From Dasyornis broadbenti (Eukaryota > Chordata > Aves > Passeriformes > Dasyornithidae), in assembly GCA_013397935.1 (NCBI GenBank), contig VZRN01003159.1, positions 2,395 through 66,394 of the forward strand: a stretch of 64,000 nt of DNA. Reading direction: 5' to 3'. The first letter of the stretch is position 1. The number at the start of each line of letters is the position of its first letter. The notes under the pieces are model-generated. The model was given only the letters and a program-made list of their open reading frames with translations, had not been told where the DNA came from and searched no databases. Positions 62,750-64,000 of this stretch are shown here, one piece after another. Made by a program: the position numbers and the translations under genes.

Positions 62750-63250
62750 TGGGAGGCCCCCAGACAAGGCTCATTAGCATGTCAGATAGCACAGGATGAC
62801 TGCATGGAGGGAATGAAATCCCAGCCTCCCATGTCCACCCGCCAAAATCCAGCTCTCTCGCAAATGACCTTTTCTTTTTTTGACCTCTGATGCCCTCAGT
62901 GCATTAAGCCAGAGCTGAAGGACAGAGTACTGGCACTCCACATTGTGGAGCGGGATTGGAAAGTAGCCATTCCTGAGCTGGCGAGCTTTCTGATCCCACT
63001 GTATTTACAGGGAAGTTAGTCCTGGAAGCTTCAATTATGTAAACAAGCTTTTCTAATGAATCTCTTTCTGAGCCAAACCTTTAGATAAGCCCTGAACTTT
63101 CATTTTACCTGTTACACAACTCAGAGTAAAGCTCAAATCCATTAAATTGTCATGCTATGAACAATTACTGTTAAACTTTGAAGATGAACAAAGATTCCCT
63201 GAGAGTGAATCAGGAAACCTGCTCCCTCTGAAGCCTCCAGACTGCCAGCA
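62750..63250. promoter_or_regulatory. Candidate conserved enhancer-like block
   Basis: About 500 bases of repeat-free, compositionally balanced sequence. Motifs include forkhead-type TATGTAAACA (63036-63045), SOX-type AACAAT (63160-63165), CTCATTAGCATGTC near 62770 and TTAGATAAGC near 63081 (GATA-type). The clustering is suggestive of a developmental enhancer. Nothing in a single sequence can confirm it. Confidence 0.25.
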
Positions 63251-64000
63251 AGCAAGACAATACATCCCTGATCTCTACAGTAATAGCTCAGATGAAAGGG
63301 TAATATGTCTTTTATTGCATTAAGGTATCAAGGAATGAAATGAAAAAGGACATTTTATGTCAGCATAGCAAAGGCCCAAGACACAGTTGCTCAAATTGGC
63401 TAGAAAAACTGAGAGTTTAAAAGTCATCTCTTTTCTACTCCACATATGTGTCTATGGTATGACATGGAAGCGTATTTAGCCCTTCTACAAAAGAAAGAGA
63501 GTTTGTAAACCACGTGTCGTCTTGTAGAGATGGGTGAATGTCCCTCATTGAAAATTTTAGCTGCCAGTGTATTACTGAGGGGTTCCAGAGAAACCCTGTT
63601 ACTACTGTCAGTATTTTAGCATTAAGGACCTGAATTCCCTTAAACAGGCCCCGAACACTGCTGTGTTACAGACGCAAAAATAGACCCCTGTTTTTTAAGG
63701 AATTCAACACAATAAAAATGCACACTCAGATCTGGCCTGCTGAGGAGCAGACAGATATCCTCAAACACAAAGCCATGGTCGTGCCTGATGCATTTGTAAT
63801 CCTCAGCAGCCTTTAACACAGGACACAGAGCAAGCAACAGGATGTATGGAGTTTCTCCTTTCATTGTTGTGGGCAGTTAGCCTGCTCTGATTCCCATAAA
63901 TACCTTGATAGGGATGAACCTTTACGTCATAAATAATCCGTAATACCGTGTACAGTAAGCTTACTGAAACAACCTCTGACCCAGAGGAACTGTATACTGA

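Larger units (their letters stand above)
53765..64000. other. Mostly unique sequence with repeat copy, simple repeats and candidate motifs; no gene recognised
   Basis: No coding region is recognised with confidence. It contains the CAAA tract at 53968-54058, the second 90-bp repeat copy at 54844-54933, A-rich runs at 56039-56070 and 56115-56127, a CTCF-like palindrome at 56712-56725, a GC-rich patch with open frames on both strands at 58860-59375, a GA-rich run at 62204-62247, and a possible regulatory block at 62750-63250. Confidence 0.55.

Noticed and set aside
1..64000. Search for a previously undescribed gene system or operon
   Set aside because: No recognisable host coding sequence, gene cluster, CRISPR array, integrase or viral gene is present. 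The sequence behaves as avian non-coding DNA with decayed retrotransposons.

Overview
The window looks like nuclear DNA from a bird, probably a passerine. The evidence is nine or more fragments of CR1 LINE retrotransposons with typical avian 3' ends, and a SINE whose 5' half is a decayed tRNA-Ile-like sequence and whose 3' half is a CR1 tail. That composite structure is known from TguSINE1-type elements of songbirds. No mammalian-type L1 or Alu, no bacterial gene organisation and no viral gene was seen. Base composition is AT-rich, with many A/T homopolymers, CAAA-type arrays and one (GT)n microsatellite.

I could not support any host protein-coding gene or exon. The open frames are short, lie mostly on both strands of the same locally GC-rich patches, and resemble nothing I recognise apart from CR1 reverse transcriptase. 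The window is best read as a gene desert or the inside of a very long intron.

Layout: 1-4.0 kb unique sequence; 4.0-4.3 CR1 (+); 4.3-8.1 unique with a 16-bp tandem repeat; 8.1-9.3 long CR1 (-) with reverse transcriptase; 9.3-15.1 unique with a possible conserved block near 13 kb; 15.16-15.70 tRNA-Ile SINE (+) tail-to-tail with CR1 (-); 18.1-18.4 CR1 (+); 19.6 CR1/SINE tail remnant; 22.2-23.15 CR1 (-); 23.6/25.6 a 45-bp inverted repeat pair; 27.8 CR1 (+); 29.85 an 18-base assembly gap in an A-run; 31.3-31.8 internally deleted CR1 (-); 40.1-40.4 CR1 (+), an older type; 45.0 (GT)n; 47.4-47.9 candidate conserved regulatory block; 49.3-50.4 two blocks of a very old CR1 (-); 53.4/54.85 a 90-bp direct repeat pair, with a CR1 (+) beginning just after the first copy; 56.7 CTCF-like motif; 62.7-63.3 a second candidate regulatory block.

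No multi-gene system is present. The observations most worth checking are the two pairs of unexplained local repeats (90-bp direct, 45-bp inverted), the SINE/CR1 tail-to-tail junction, the microhomology deletion inside a CR1 copy, the ancient CR1, and several AT-rich blocks dense in homeodomain-type palindromes that could be distal enhancers.
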